Part shown: positions 9,099 to 16,698 of the stretch, in pieces
How positions within the stretch are numbered: the first letter of the stretch is position 1
How the letters are laid out: each line of letters starts with the position of its first letter
Program-made: the position numbers and the translations under genes
The notes under the pieces: model-generated
Seen by the model: only the letters and a program-made list of their open reading frames with translations
Database searches by the model: none
What the model was told of the DNA's origin: nothing
Assembly: GCA_001515955.1 (NCBI GenBank)
Contig: LOES01000238.1
Coordinates: 1 to 36,042, forward strand
From: Clostridia bacterium BRH_c25
GTDB taxonomy: Bacteria; Bacillota_A; Clostridia; Lutisporales; Lutisporaceae
Direction: 5' to 3'
Length of the DNA: 36,042 nt

Positions 9099-9254
9099 CT
9101 AGTCGCTAGTCTCTAGTCGCGAGGACTGGGGAGTGGCGTTGGAGCATAATGACCTGGTGCGCAATTCAGAGTTGTAGGGGCGGTCATCGGCCGTCCGAGA
9201 GGCTTCGAAGAATTTGCTTAAATCGCGTAACGCGAAACTCGAAACGCGCAACCC
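9099..9254 (+). repeat. Intergenic repeat mosaic between the MazG-like and flavoprotein genes
   Basis: It begins with three tandem heptamers, CTAGTCG, CTAGTCT, CTAGTCG (9099-9119), closed by CGAGGACT. The type B hairpin at 9174-9197 and the GAGGCTTCGAAG...TTAA module at 9199-9221 follow in the same order as at 6590-6637. CGAAACGCGCAACC at 9240-9253 is the inverted copy of 6529-6542. A CGCGTAACGCG near-palindrome lies at about 9223. No promoter or gene is evident in this gap. Confidence 0.8.
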
Positions 9255-9309
9255 AATAACGGTATGCGTAACATTTCGTAAACTAGAAAGAAAGGGTATG
9301 TCATATTTT

Positions 9310-9891
9310 ATGATAAACGTTTTAGCCATTTACGGCAGTCATAGACGGGGACAGAACAGTGATATTCTGGTTGATAAGCTTCTGGAGGGCATAGGAAGCG
9401 ATGAGGTGAGTGTTGAGAAGATATATGCATCAGCACCTGGAATAAAAAGCTGTACAGCCTGTGAAGGCTGTTACAAGCTGGGCAGGTGCGTCATTAAGGA
9501 TGAAATGCAGCAGGTATATCAGGCTATAGATAAAGCTGATATTGTTATATCATCGTCACCGGTATATTTTTATACAGTGACCTCCCATATGAAGAAGCTT
9601 ATTGACAGGTGCCAGGCCGTCTGGGCCAGCAAGTACAAGAGGTCCGGCAGCTTAGTATCCAAAAAGCACAGGATCGGCTATATTGCATGTACGGCCGGGG
9701 AACCGGAGGAAAAAAGCTATTTTGGCTGTACAGTCAAGGTTTTTGAGTTATTCTACAAGTGCATAAATACAGAACTAATAGGAAGCATGCTTGTCTCTAA
9801 TGTGGATGACAAGCATGTAAAGGACAGAACCGATATACAGTTGGAAGCCTATGAAGCCGGGCGCCGATTGAAGGAGAGCCTCAGAAAATAA
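9310..9891 (+). CDS. Flavodoxin-fold reductase, iron-sulfur flavoprotein-like
   Basis: 193 residues. The N-terminus VLAIYGSHRRGQNSD is the FMN-phosphate loop of the NADPH-dependent FMN reductase/flavodoxin superfamily. SSPVYFYTVTSHMKKLIDR is the second FMN-contact segment. A cysteine cluster CTACEGCYKLGRC (Cys-x2-Cys-x2-Cys-x5-Cys) fits the iron-sulfur flavoprotein (Isf) type that can carry a 4Fe-4S cluster; cofactor binding is inferred. The start is uncertain: ATG 9298 is 1 base after AAAGGG and ATG 9310 is 13 bases after it. I prefer 9310 because homologues begin just before VLAIYGS. The frame is open to 9214 only through repeat DNA. The 3' end overlaps the convergent aminopeptidase by 11 bp. 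Confidence 0.8.
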   Translation: MINVLAIYGSHRRGQNSDILVDKLLEGIGSDEVSVEKIYASAPGIKSCTACEGCYKLGRCVIKDEMQQVYQAIDKADIVISSSPVYFYTVTSHMKKLIDRCQAVWASKYKRSGSLVSKKHRIGYIACTAGEPEEKSYFGCTVKVFELFYKCINTELIGSMLVSNVDDKHVKDRTDIQLEAYEAGRRLKESLRK

Positions 9892-10984
9892 ACTTACCAT
9901 TTTTATATACAAGTTCACCATCAGCGTAAACCTCTCCGCCTTCCCTCATATTACACAGCATATCCCAATGGAGCCCCGATTCATTTTTTGAACCTGTGGA
10001 GGGATATGCCGCACCAAGGGCTATATGAATGGTCCCGCCGATTTTTTCATCATAAAGCATATTGTTTGTAAAGCGGTTTATACCATAGTTTGTACCAAAG
10101 GCAAACTCTCCGGCATAACAGGAGCCGGAATCCATTCCTATCATTGTATTAAGGAATTCCTCACCCTGCTTTGCTTCAGCCTTAACAACCCTTCCGTTTT
10201 CAAAGGTCAGCCTTACGTCCTCCACCTGAGTCCCGGACTTTATAGCAGGGTATGTGTAGCGGATATGTCCATTCAGAGAATCCTCTACAGGGCCGGTAAA
10301 AACCTCCCCGCTGGGCAGGTTCGTTGTGCCGCAGCTATTTATCCAGGTCCGGCCTCCAACCCTTAAAGAAAGGTCAGTATCCAGGGCAACAATTCGGATA
10401 TGATCCTTTTTCATAAGGAAATCAACAATTCTCTGCTGATCCTCCTTAAGCTTTTTCCACTCTGCTATAGGGTCTTTCTTATCTGCAAAGCACGCCGAAA
10501 ACACAAAATCTTCATATTCAGACAGAGACATATTTGCTTCCATTGCACCTGCAATAGTAGGAAAATGAGTAATACTCCAGCGCAGATTACCTTCCAGAGT
10601 TCTTCGCTGCTCAGAGGCACCGGCTTTCCTTCGCGAAGCCTCATAGCTTCCCAGCTTTGCAGGATCTATACTGATAAGAGGTTTACTGTGAAAGCTGCCG
10701 CCTATTCTCAAGGTTGCATTATACTTTTCTGAACTGCATTGTATCACAGGAGAAACATATTTTATCTGCTTGTCATTTCCATATTTGAACAACATCTCCT
10801 GAAGCTCCTCCACAATTATCCTCACATCGGGATTCGCGCCCTTTAAAAGGGCCTCCTTATATACTTCCTTAATAAGAGGTATGGTAATCTCATGCCCCTG
10901 GATAAGAAAGCTGTCTCCATCTTTAATGGAGAGAGAGTAGTTTACAAGTACCTTGGCTAGTTTGCTAAGTCTTTCATCAACCAA
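9881..10984 (-). CDS. M29 family aminopeptidase (AmpS-like)
   Basis: 367 residues from a TTG start at 10984, which lies 9 bases after GGAGG. An upstream ATG at 11008 is in frame but sits before that ribosome site. M29 enzymes are dimetal aminopeptidases that release N-terminal residues from peptides in the cytoplasm. Probable metal ligands are seen as SGEVFTGPVEDS (Glu), YAGEFAFGTN (Glu), GTIHIALG (His) and GLHWDM (His and Asp), all in the usual order. It converges on the flavoprotein gene with an 11-bp overlap and no room for a separate terminator. Confidence 0.9.
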   Translation of the reverse strand: MVDERLSKLAKVLVNYSLSIKDGDSFLIQGHEITIPLIKEVYKEALLKGANPDVRIIVEELQEMLFKYGNDKQIKYVSPVIQCSSEKYNATLRIGGSFHSKPLISIDPAKLGSYEASRRKAGASEQRRTLEGNLRWSITHFPTIAGAMEANMSLSEYEDFVFSACFADKKDPIAEWKKLKEDQQRIVDFLMKKDHIRIVALDTDLSLRVGGRTWINSCGTTNLPSGEVFTGPVEDSLNGHIRYTYPAIKSGTQVEDVRLTFENGRVVKAEAKQGEEFLNTMIGMDSGSCYAGEFAFGTNYGINRFTNNMLYDEKIGGTIHIALGAAYPSTGSKNESGLHWDMLCNMREGGEVYADGELVYKNGKFIF

Positions 10985-11133
10985 AACATACAACCTCCAC
11001 AATAACATTATAGATTATTATAGCACATAAAAGGTTCAGTAATAATCGCTGTTCTTAATAAATAGCCGGATGAATATCATAAAATGATCGGTAATTTCTT
11101 GCGGCCAAGTCGGCGTATTGGGAGGTGTATTTT

Positions 11134-11868
11134 ATGAGGCTCTATATAATTGATAGAAAAAAAGCTGCCAGATACATGTTCAAATTTGTATGGTTGCTGG
11201 CACTGCTGTTAAGCGTAGGTTTTATAAGCAAAAGCACTACAACTGCGTTTTCTCTTCCCATAAGGAGTACTGTAGTAGTAATAGATGCAGGTCATGGGGG
11301 AAGGGATCCGGGGGCATCCGGAGCCAGCGGATTAACAGAAGAGGAAGTTAACCTCAAGATTGCTCTTAAGCTTAGAAAGCTTGTAGAGCAGGGTGGAGGT
11401 ACAGCCATTATGATAAGGGAAGACGACTCAGGTCTTTATACAGAGGGTGGAAACGGAAGAGAAACAAGAAAAAGCGAGGATCTGAAGAATCGGCATGCAC
11501 TTATTAACAGCTGCGGGGCAGATATTCTCATAAGCATACATATGAACAGCTTTCCACAGTCCCAGTATTATGGGGCTCAGACCTTCTATCTGCAGAATGA
11601 CGATAAGTCCAGAAAACTGGCAGAACAAATCCAGAACGAGGCCATAAAAGTATTGGGCAGAGGAAATACGAGGAAGGCAAAAGCCACAGACACTGTGCAT
11701 CTGCTGAAAAACAACACTATGCCGGGGGCCCTTATAGAATGCGGTTTTCTCTCGAACCACGAAGAGGAACGCCTGCTGGATGACGAGCATTATCAGGAGA
11801 AGGTTGCCTGGAGTATCTTTGTTGGTATTGTGAAGTATCTTGAAGAGGAAAAACGGACAGTGAAATAG
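11134..11868 (+). CDS. cwlD: N-acetylmuramoyl-L-alanine amidase CwlD-like
   Basis: 244 residues with one membrane segment (about 19-38) followed by an Amidase_3 domain that cuts the amide between muramic acid and the stem peptide. The zinc ligands and catalytic Glu are visible: His54 in DAGHGGRDPG, Glu71 in EEEVNLK, His136 in ISIHMNS and Glu202 in ALIECGFLSN. Size and single-domain form match CwlD, which makes muramic lactam in the spore cortex; a spore role is inferred. GGAGGTG at 11121-11127 sets ATG 11134 over the in-frame GTG at 11125. Confidence 0.88.
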   Translation: MRLYIIDRKKAARYMFKFVWLLALLLSVGFISKSTTTAFSLPIRSTVVVIDAGHGGRDPGASGASGLTEEEVNLKIALKLRKLVEQGGGTAIMIREDDSGLYTEGGNGRETRKSEDLKNRHALINSCGADILISIHMNSFPQSQYYGAQTFYLQNDDKSRKLAEQIQNEAIKVLGRGNTRKAKATDTVHLLKNNTMPGALIECGFLSNHEEERLLDDEHYQEKVAWSIFVGIVKYLEEEKRTVK

Positions 11869-11881
11869 CTTCTGGAAAGCT

Positions 11882-11928
11882 AAGCAGGGTGTAGATTTAT
11901 TACCTAGCTACACCCTGCTTTATTTTTT
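11882..11928 (+). terminator. Strong terminator after cwlD
   Basis: A 13-bp perfect stem, AAGCAGGGTGTAG with CTACACCCTGCTT, with a 13-base loop, followed by TATTTTTT. Confidence 0.95.
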
Positions 11929-11961
11929 CATGTAAACACAGAAAAAAATTCACAATAATGC

Positions 11962-11990
11962 ATGACAATGGAATACTATCTTGATATAAT
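11962..11990 (+). promoter_or_regulatory. Promoter of the peptidoglycan-binding protein gene
   Basis: ATGACA at 11962-11967 (five of six), a 17-bp spacer and TATAAT at 11985-11990. The leader is about 100 bases. Confidence 0.85.
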
Positions 11991-12097
11991 ATAACTGTTA
12001 ATATTTATACGGAATGATAATAAATTTCATAGTTTGATAATTAACAAGCTAAGTATTCCGTAGTAATATTAGCAAAAATACATAAGGAGGGTATTTA

Positions 12098-13426
12098 ATG
12101 AAAAAATTATTATCCTATGCACTAGTAGCAGTATTATTAATCTCAGTCTTAGTAAGTGGGCCAAACCCAGGACTATACGTTGTAGATGCTGTTTCAGCAG
12201 CTACAGGAGACGACACTGCACCTGCACCTGCAGCTGCATCTAAAGCACAAACAGCAACAGAGGTAGCAAGTTTACTTGTAGAAGGTTCTTTCGGCGGTGA
12301 AGTTGCGCTTCTGCAGACAATGCTTAACAATAATGGGTACACTTTAAAGGTTGATGGCTTCTTTGGACAGAAAACATTAGCTGCAGTTGAGGACTACCAA
12401 AGCAAAAATGGTTTAAAAACTGACGGTATAGTCGGACCCAAAACTCTTGCATTGTTAAATCCAGTTGCACCTGCAGCACCGGAAGTTGCAGCAGTTGAGC
12501 CTGAAGCAGTTGAGCCTGAAGCTGTGGAACCAGTAGCAGATGCAGTATCATCAGCTTCAATAGTAGATAACGGAGCTGCTTTTGAAAAGGCTATAAGCAA
12601 AGATGGTACATGGATTATATGTACTCTGAATGATTTAGCTATTGATAAGGATCTTGTTTTAGAAGGCGAATTCCATGATAAGAATGATCCGACTAAAGAT
12701 TTAAAGCGTAAGATAGGTCTTTATACTCAGGATGATGATCATAATGTAACAGCTAGATTCAGTTTGACAGCACCATCATTAACTATAAAAAGTCCAAATG
12801 CAAGAATTCAAAGTAGTACATTTATAGGAGATCTTTACATCTACGCAAAGAACTTCAGCCTGGTAGATGCTAAAATTGATGGAAATGTTTATTTTGCAAC
12901 ACAGGAAGCTAAAGATACATTCAATGCTGACGAAAAAAGCTCAATAACAGGAAAGCAGATACTATTTGATGTAGATGCAGTATCAACTGCAACGCCTACA
13001 CAAGTACAAGATGCAGCAGCTTTTGAAAAAGCAATAAGCAAAGATGGATATTGGATTATTGTTCCTATAATAGACCTTGCTATTGATAAGGATCTTGTAT
13101 TAGAAGGTGTATTCCATGATAAGAATGATCCGACAAAAGACCTTAAACGTAAAATAGGTCTCTATACTCATAACAATCCTGAAGACAAAAAGATTGCTAC
13201 ACATTCATTCACTTTAACAGCACCATCATTAACTATTAAGAGTCCATATGCTACTCTTCAATATGGATATTTTATCGGTGATATATATGTTGAAGCAAAC
13301 AACTTTTCTTTAGTGAAAAATAAGGTTACTGGAAATATATATTTCGCTAATCAGGAAGCTAAAGACACTTTCACGATGGATGCTGACAGCTCGGTAACAG
13401 GAGTGCAGGAAATAAAGACAAAATAA
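12098..13426 (+). CDS. Secreted peptidoglycan-binding protein with two unknown repeats
   Basis: 442 residues. A signal peptide at 1-34 (KKLLSYALVAVLLISVLVSG, probable cleavage after VSA) is followed by a PG_binding_1 domain at about 64-121 (EVALLQTMLNNNGYTLKVDG, FFGQKT, DGIVGPKTLALL). A Pro/Glu/Ala linker (EPEAVEPEAVEP) comes next, then two copies of a domain I do not recognise, at 160-287 and 307-437. Each runs from AAFEKAISKDG through DLVLEG.FHDKNDPTKDL and LTAPSLTIKSP to a G.(I/V)YFA.QEAKDTF end, with beta-strand character. The protein is probably anchored non-covalently to the wall by the first domain. No catalytic residues are evident. It is monocistronic, with a strong promoter and a following hairpin. 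Confidence 0.85.
   Translation: MKKLLSYALVAVLLISVLVSGPNPGLYVVDAVSAATGDDTAPAPAAASKAQTATEVASLLVEGSFGGEVALLQTMLNNNGYTLKVDGFFGQKTLAAVEDYQSKNGLKTDGIVGPKTLALLNPVAPAAPEVAAVEPEAVEPEAVEPVADAVSSASIVDNGAAFEKAISKDGTWIICTLNDLAIDKDLVLEGEFHDKNDPTKDLKRKIGLYTQDDDHNVTARFSLTAPSLTIKSPNARIQSSTFIGDLYIYAKNFSLVDAKIDGNVYFATQEAKDTFNADEKSSITGKQILFDVDAVSTATPTQVQDAAAFEKAISKDGYWIIVPIIDLAIDKDLVLEGVFHDKNDPTKDLKRKIGLYTHNNPEDKKIATHSFTLTAPSLTIKSPYATLQYGYFIGDIYVEANNFSLVKNKVTGNIYFANQEAKDTFTMDADSSVTGVQEIKTK
12575..13408 (+). repeat. Internal duplication of about 128 codons
   Basis: The coding segments 12575-12958 and 13016-13408 are two diverged direct copies. Some stretches are nearly identical in DNA, such as GCTATTGATAAGGATCTTGT and CATGATAAGAATGATCCGAC in both. 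This indicates a fairly recent gene-internal duplication or ongoing homogenisation. Confidence 0.9.
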
Positions 13427-13463
13427 TTTTGTAGATTAAAGCATCTGAATATCAAGTAAGAAG

Positions 13464-13514
13464 ACACCTTATGTGTTCTATAGTATAACTATATTACATG
13501 TAAGGTGTTCTTTT
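13464..13514 (+). terminator. Terminator-like hairpin after the peptidoglycan-binding protein
   Basis: ACACCTTA (13464-13471) pairs with TAAGGTGT (13501-13508), followed by TCTTTT. The long loop holds a small inner hairpin, TATAGT/ACTATA. Confidence 0.7.
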
Positions 13515-13676
13515 ATGCGGGTCGTATATTCCAAAGCATATAGCTCAAGGAATAATCAAATTATAAGAAAGAGAGCATGGACCGTTTACAGATGTACCAG
13601 TAAGCATAAGGATGGATTATCTTTTATTATCATGGAATTCTCTCTTGTTTTTATTGCTTTCTATCAGTATAATTCT

Positions 13677-13705
13677 TTGATTTTAAATACTTCCTAACCT
13701 ATAAT
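13677..13705 (+). promoter_or_regulatory. Promoter of the kinase-Ktr operon
   Basis: TTGATT at 13677-13682, a 17-bp spacer and TATAAT at 13700-13705. The histidine kinase ATG lies 40 bp downstream of the -10 box. Confidence 0.8.
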
Positions 13706-13744
13706 TATTATGTATACGGTTTTAGATTATATAGGAGAGTGCCT

Positions 13745-15607
13745 ATGTTAAAAACACTAAAAGGGAAAATTACCCTGGTCTATACCTGCCTTGTATTAAT
13801 GATAGCTATAATAGGGTCCGCATCTGTATTGAATTTATATAGATTGAGTAAGGCAATTGACGGATTAATGGTGGACAACTACAAAAGTATAAATGCAATA
13901 TCCTACATGCTGGAGGCTTTTGAACGCCAGGACAGTGCCACTTTGATTTACATTAACGTTGATATTGGGAAAGGTATTGAGCTATTTACACAGAATAGCA
14001 ATGAGTTCATGAAATGGTATATCACAGCAAGCAATAATACTACCGAGACAGGGGAAAAAGAGTTGTTGAACAAGGTTAATAAAGATTACATGGATTATTC
14101 AATGCTCTTTTCCAAACTCCAGGAAATCAGGAATAAAGAAGGTGCTGATGAGTCGGCATATTTCTATGATACCGAAATGATGCCGGAATTTGTAAAAATA
14201 AAAAATGAGCTGCGCGAGCTTACACATTTAAATGAGGTAGGTATGTTCAGTTCAAAGGATGAAGCAACGAAAAGCACACATGAGTCCATGTATGTAATAC
14301 TGGCGCTTTCAGCTTTGGCTGTTACCGGAGGGCTACTGCTGTCAATACACTTTACCAATAGATTTATGAAGCCGTTGGATAAATTAACTACCACAATAAA
14401 ATCAGTGAAGATGGGAAATTGGAACCAACAAATCAACGTTGTCAGCAGGGATGAGATTGGAGAGCTCTCTATAGAGTTCAACAAATTGACAAAAAGACTT
14501 TATCAGTATGAACAGAGCGCACTAGGCAAGCTTATGACAGAAAAAAACAAATCATTAGCTATAGTAAAAAGCATACCGGATCCATTGATTGTACTTGATA
14601 CAGCCTACAGGATTTTGCTGCTGAACGATACTTGTGAAATGTTTTTTGGTATTGAGGAAAAAAAGGTACTTAAGAAGCATTTTCTTGAAGCTATAAGGAA
14701 CGAAGAAATTTTTGAGATAGTATCAAATGCCTTCGAGGACATGGTGGAAATGGATGACCGGATCATAAAGATAGAGCATAAGGAGGAGTACTATTTTAAT
14801 GTAATAGTTACTGTGATAAAGGACAGAGAGTCCAGGGTTACAGGCCTCATTATACTCCTAAAGGATGTAACACAATTAAAACAGCTTGAGAAAGCCAGAA
14901 CAGACTTTGTTTCAACCATATCCCACGAATTTAAAACGCCGCTGACATCTATCATGATGGGAACAAGTATGGTGCTTGACGGAAGTATGGGTACATTAAA
15001 TGAAGAACAGCAAGATGTGATGAATACCATAAAGGAAGATGGTGAACGGCTTACAAGGCTTGTCAATGACCTTCTTGAATTGTCAAGGATTGAGTCGGGT
15101 AGCTCAGCTTTTGATATGGAGCCCTGCTCAATTGATACTGTTATAGATAATTCCGTAAAACAGTTTGCTATACAGGCAGCACACAAAAGCGTGAGCATCA
15201 GTACCAGGATTGAAGAAAATATGCCGAAGGTTATTGCCGATAATGAGAAGATAACCTGGGTTTTCAATAATCTTATAAGCAATGCACTGAAATACACCAA
15301 TCCCGGTGATGAAATAGTTATTGATGCTTTTATAGAAAATGGGAAGATGCATGTCTCGGTAAAAGATACGGGGATAGGCATTCCTGAAGAGTTCCAGGAG
15401 AAGATTTTTGATAAATATGTGCAGGTAAGGGGACAGGATCTGGAAGCCCGTGGAACAGGGCTTGGGTTGGCTGTTGTCAAAGAGATAATCAATACACACG
15501 GAGGGGAAATATGGTGTGAGAGCAAAATGGATACCGGCAGCATATTTACATTTACCCTTCCATTAAGTTTTTTGGAGGTACCAGGTGAAAAGAATTTTGG
15601 TAATTGA
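13745..15607 (+). CDS. Sensor histidine kinase (TM-HAMP-PAS-HisKA-HATPase)
   Basis: 620 residues. A membrane segment at about 9-31 is followed by an external helical sensor region of about 150 residues, a second membrane segment near 182-202, HAMP, a PAS domain at about 270-370 (IPDPLIVLDTAYRILLLND), then HisKA with phospho-acceptor His394 (STISHEFKTPLTS) and an ATPase domain with NLISNALKYT, DTGIGIPEE and RGTGLGLAVVKEI. AGGAGA with a 6-base gap sets ATG 13745 rather than the in-frame GTG at 13739. The end overlaps the response regulator by 23 bp, so they form a pair. The signal is unknown; potassium genes downstream suggest ionic or turgor sensing, which is inference. Confidence 0.93.
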   Translation: MLKTLKGKITLVYTCLVLMIAIIGSASVLNLYRLSKAIDGLMVDNYKSINAISYMLEAFERQDSATLIYINVDIGKGIELFTQNSNEFMKWYITASNNTTETGEKELLNKVNKDYMDYSMLFSKLQEIRNKEGADESAYFYDTEMMPEFVKIKNELRELTHLNEVGMFSSKDEATKSTHESMYVILALSALAVTGGLLLSIHFTNRFMKPLDKLTTTIKSVKMGNWNQQINVVSRDEIGELSIEFNKLTKRLYQYEQSALGKLMTEKNKSLAIVKSIPDPLIVLDTAYRILLLNDTCEMFFGIEEKKVLKKHFLEAIRNEEIFEIVSNAFEDMVEMDDRIIKIEHKEEYYFNVIVTVIKDRESRVTGLIILLKDVTQLKQLEKARTDFVSTISHEFKTPLTSIMMGTSMVLDGSMGTLNEEQQDVMNTIKEDGERLTRLVNDLLELSRIESGSSAFDMEPCSIDTVIDNSVKQFAIQAAHKSVSISTRIEENMPKVIADNEKITWVFNNLISNALKYTNPGDEIVIDAFIENGKMHVSVKDTGIGIPEEFQEKIFDKYVQVRGQDLEARGTGLGLAVVKEIINTHGGEIWCESKMDTGSIFTFTLPLSFLEVPGEKNFGN

Positions 15608-16169
15608 TGATACAAAAAATATACGAATGCTTTTGACAAAGTGTCTGGAGCACGAAGGCTACCAGGTGGATACTGCCAGTGATGGACAGGAGGCTTTGGA
15701 TATGTTCAGAAAGAGCAGATATGATCTTGCTTTTCTGGATATAAAGATGTCAAAGCTGAGCGGCACTGAGGTTCTTAAAAGCATCCGGGAGATAGGGATA
15801 GAAACACCTGTAATTATTATAACGGCATATGCAACTGTTAAGAACGCTGTAGAATGCACAAAGCTGGGAGCGGTAACTTATATTCAAAAGCCTTTTACTG
15901 CTGAAAAAATCAGGACAGTATTGAGTGAATTAATGAGCAGGCATGCGGATAGCTGTATACTTGGAGAAGCAGACAGCATACTGAGAGAATCAAGAGAATT
16001 GATAGATGCAGGTGCATTTATTGATGCTCTTGAAATGCTCAAAGGTATTATTGCAAAAGAAATCAGCAATCCTGAGGTTTACTTTCTTATCAGCAAGGCA
16101 TATCAAGGCATGGGGAATAGGGAAAGTGCAGACAGGTTCTATAAGACTTATCTGATATTCAGTAATTAG
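15585..16169 (+). CDS. Response regulator with receiver and TPR-like C-terminus
   Basis: 194 residues starting at GTG, 7-8 bases after GGAGG. The receiver domain (1-115) has the acidic pair Asp8-Asp9, phospho-acceptor Asp52 (LAFLDIKMS), Thr80 and Lys102 (QKPF). Residues 120-194 form two helical pairs resembling TPR units (ESRELIDAGAFIDALEMLKG, then PEVYFLISKAYQGMGNRESA). There is no DNA-binding domain, so output is probably through protein contact. Its gene overlaps the kinase gene and precedes the orphan RCK and ktrB genes. Nothing suggests truncation by frameshift. Confidence 0.9.
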   Translation: MKRILVIDDTKNIRMLLTKCLEHEGYQVDTASDGQEALDMFRKSRYDLAFLDIKMSKLSGTEVLKSIREIGIETPVIIITAYATVKNAVECTKLGAVTYIQKPFTAEKIRTVLSELMSRHADSCILGEADSILRESRELIDAGAFIDALEMLKGIIAKEISNPEVYFLISKAYQGMGNRESADRFYKTYLIFSN

Positions 16170-16272
16170 TGCTTATCAACACAACAAATCTCTAATCTTT
16201 CATAGTGTCAATAAGCACAACATTGATTCAGTGCCTCCCATGTTCTAGAAGGAATATACGCTGCGAGGCACT
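16169..16272 (+). promoter_or_regulatory. Two consecutive stem-loops before the RCK gene
   Basis: GTGCTTAT (16169-16176) pairs with ATAAGCAC (16211-16218), extended inward by ACAC/GTGT. AGTGCCTC (16230-16237) pairs with GAGGCACT (16265-16272). Neither is followed by a T-run. The first begins at the stop codon of the response regulator. They could stabilise or process the operon mRNA, or regulate the downstream potassium genes. They do not match the c-di-AMP riboswitch core. Confidence 0.5.
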
Positions 16273-16293
16273 AATAGTAAGGGGGAACTGTAG

Positions 16294-16698
16294 ATGGTAG
16301 TGACAATCATTGAAGGGCGCGAACTAAGCTATACACTGGCAAGGATTCTCAGGCTGTTTAATCACAGAGTAAATATCATCAGGCAGGAAAGTGAAGCAAA
16401 TGTGAATAGTTTGAACGAGCTTGGAGTGAATACCATCTTTGGTGCAGGTTTGGACGTAGATGTTCTTTCACAGTCCTGTGTCTCGGAATCAGATGTGTTT
16501 ATAGTTCTTATGGATGATGACCTGGATAACCTTGAAGCTTGCTTATATATTAAGAACAATTTTATTAACAAAAGAACGATAACAAAGGTTAATAACCCCA
16601 AATATGCTAAGAAATTTGAGCAAATAGGTATAGATATTGCTATAGATGGTGCATTTATTTCACCTAGTACTATTAGCTCAGATAAGGAAGTAAAATGA
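16294..16698 (+). CDS. Orphan RCK N-domain protein (TrkA-N-like), degenerate nucleotide site
   Basis: 134 residues covering one RCK N-terminal Rossmann-like domain with no RCK C domain. The fold order is recognisable (MVVTIIEG, ARILRLFNHRVNIIRQ, NTIFGAGLDVDVL, SDVFIVLMDDDLDNLEACL, KRTITKVNNPKYAKKFEQIG). The usual GxGxxG loop, however, reads EGRELS, so nucleotide binding is doubtful. It overlaps ktrB by four bases (ATGA), so the two are translationally coupled. It may be a regulatory partner of the KtrB channel or of KtrA; that is inference. GGGGGAACTG precedes the ATG. Confidence 0.75.
   Translation: MVVTIIEGRELSYTLARILRLFNHRVNIIRQESEANVNSLNELGVNTIFGAGLDVDVLSQSCVSESDVFIVLMDDDLDNLEACLYIKNNFINKRTITKVNNPKYAKKFEQIGIDIAIDGAFISPSTISSDKEVK

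Larger units (their letters stand above)
13427..13738 (+). other. Intergenic region, 312 bp, no convincing gene
   Basis: It holds the terminator-like hairpin for the upstream gene (13464-13514) and the kinase promoter (13677-13705). An open frame of 74 codons at 13473-13697 begins inside the hairpin, lacks a ribosome site and has no recognisable protein features, so I do not call it a gene. Confidence 0.7.

Noticed and set aside
3921..9126. A CRISPR array, considered because of the short repeats
   Set aside because: Repeats are 7-bp tandem units or unspaced hairpins, with no regular spacers and no cas genes.
6505..9254. An insertion sequence, considered because of the inverted elements
   Set aside because: There is no transposase frame and no pair of terminal inverted repeats around a coding segment.
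13473..13697. A 74-codon open frame before the histidine kinase
   Set aside because: It begins in a terminator hairpin, has no ribosome site and has no protein features.
14791..15639. A 282-codon minus-strand frame over the kinase gene
   Set aside because: The kinase on the plus strand has every expected motif; this is a shadow frame.
16169..16293. A c-di-AMP riboswitch before the Ktr genes
   Set aside because: The two hairpins lack the conserved GTCAGCTAAC and GGAGGAACC blocks found in the 29490-29612 riboswitch.
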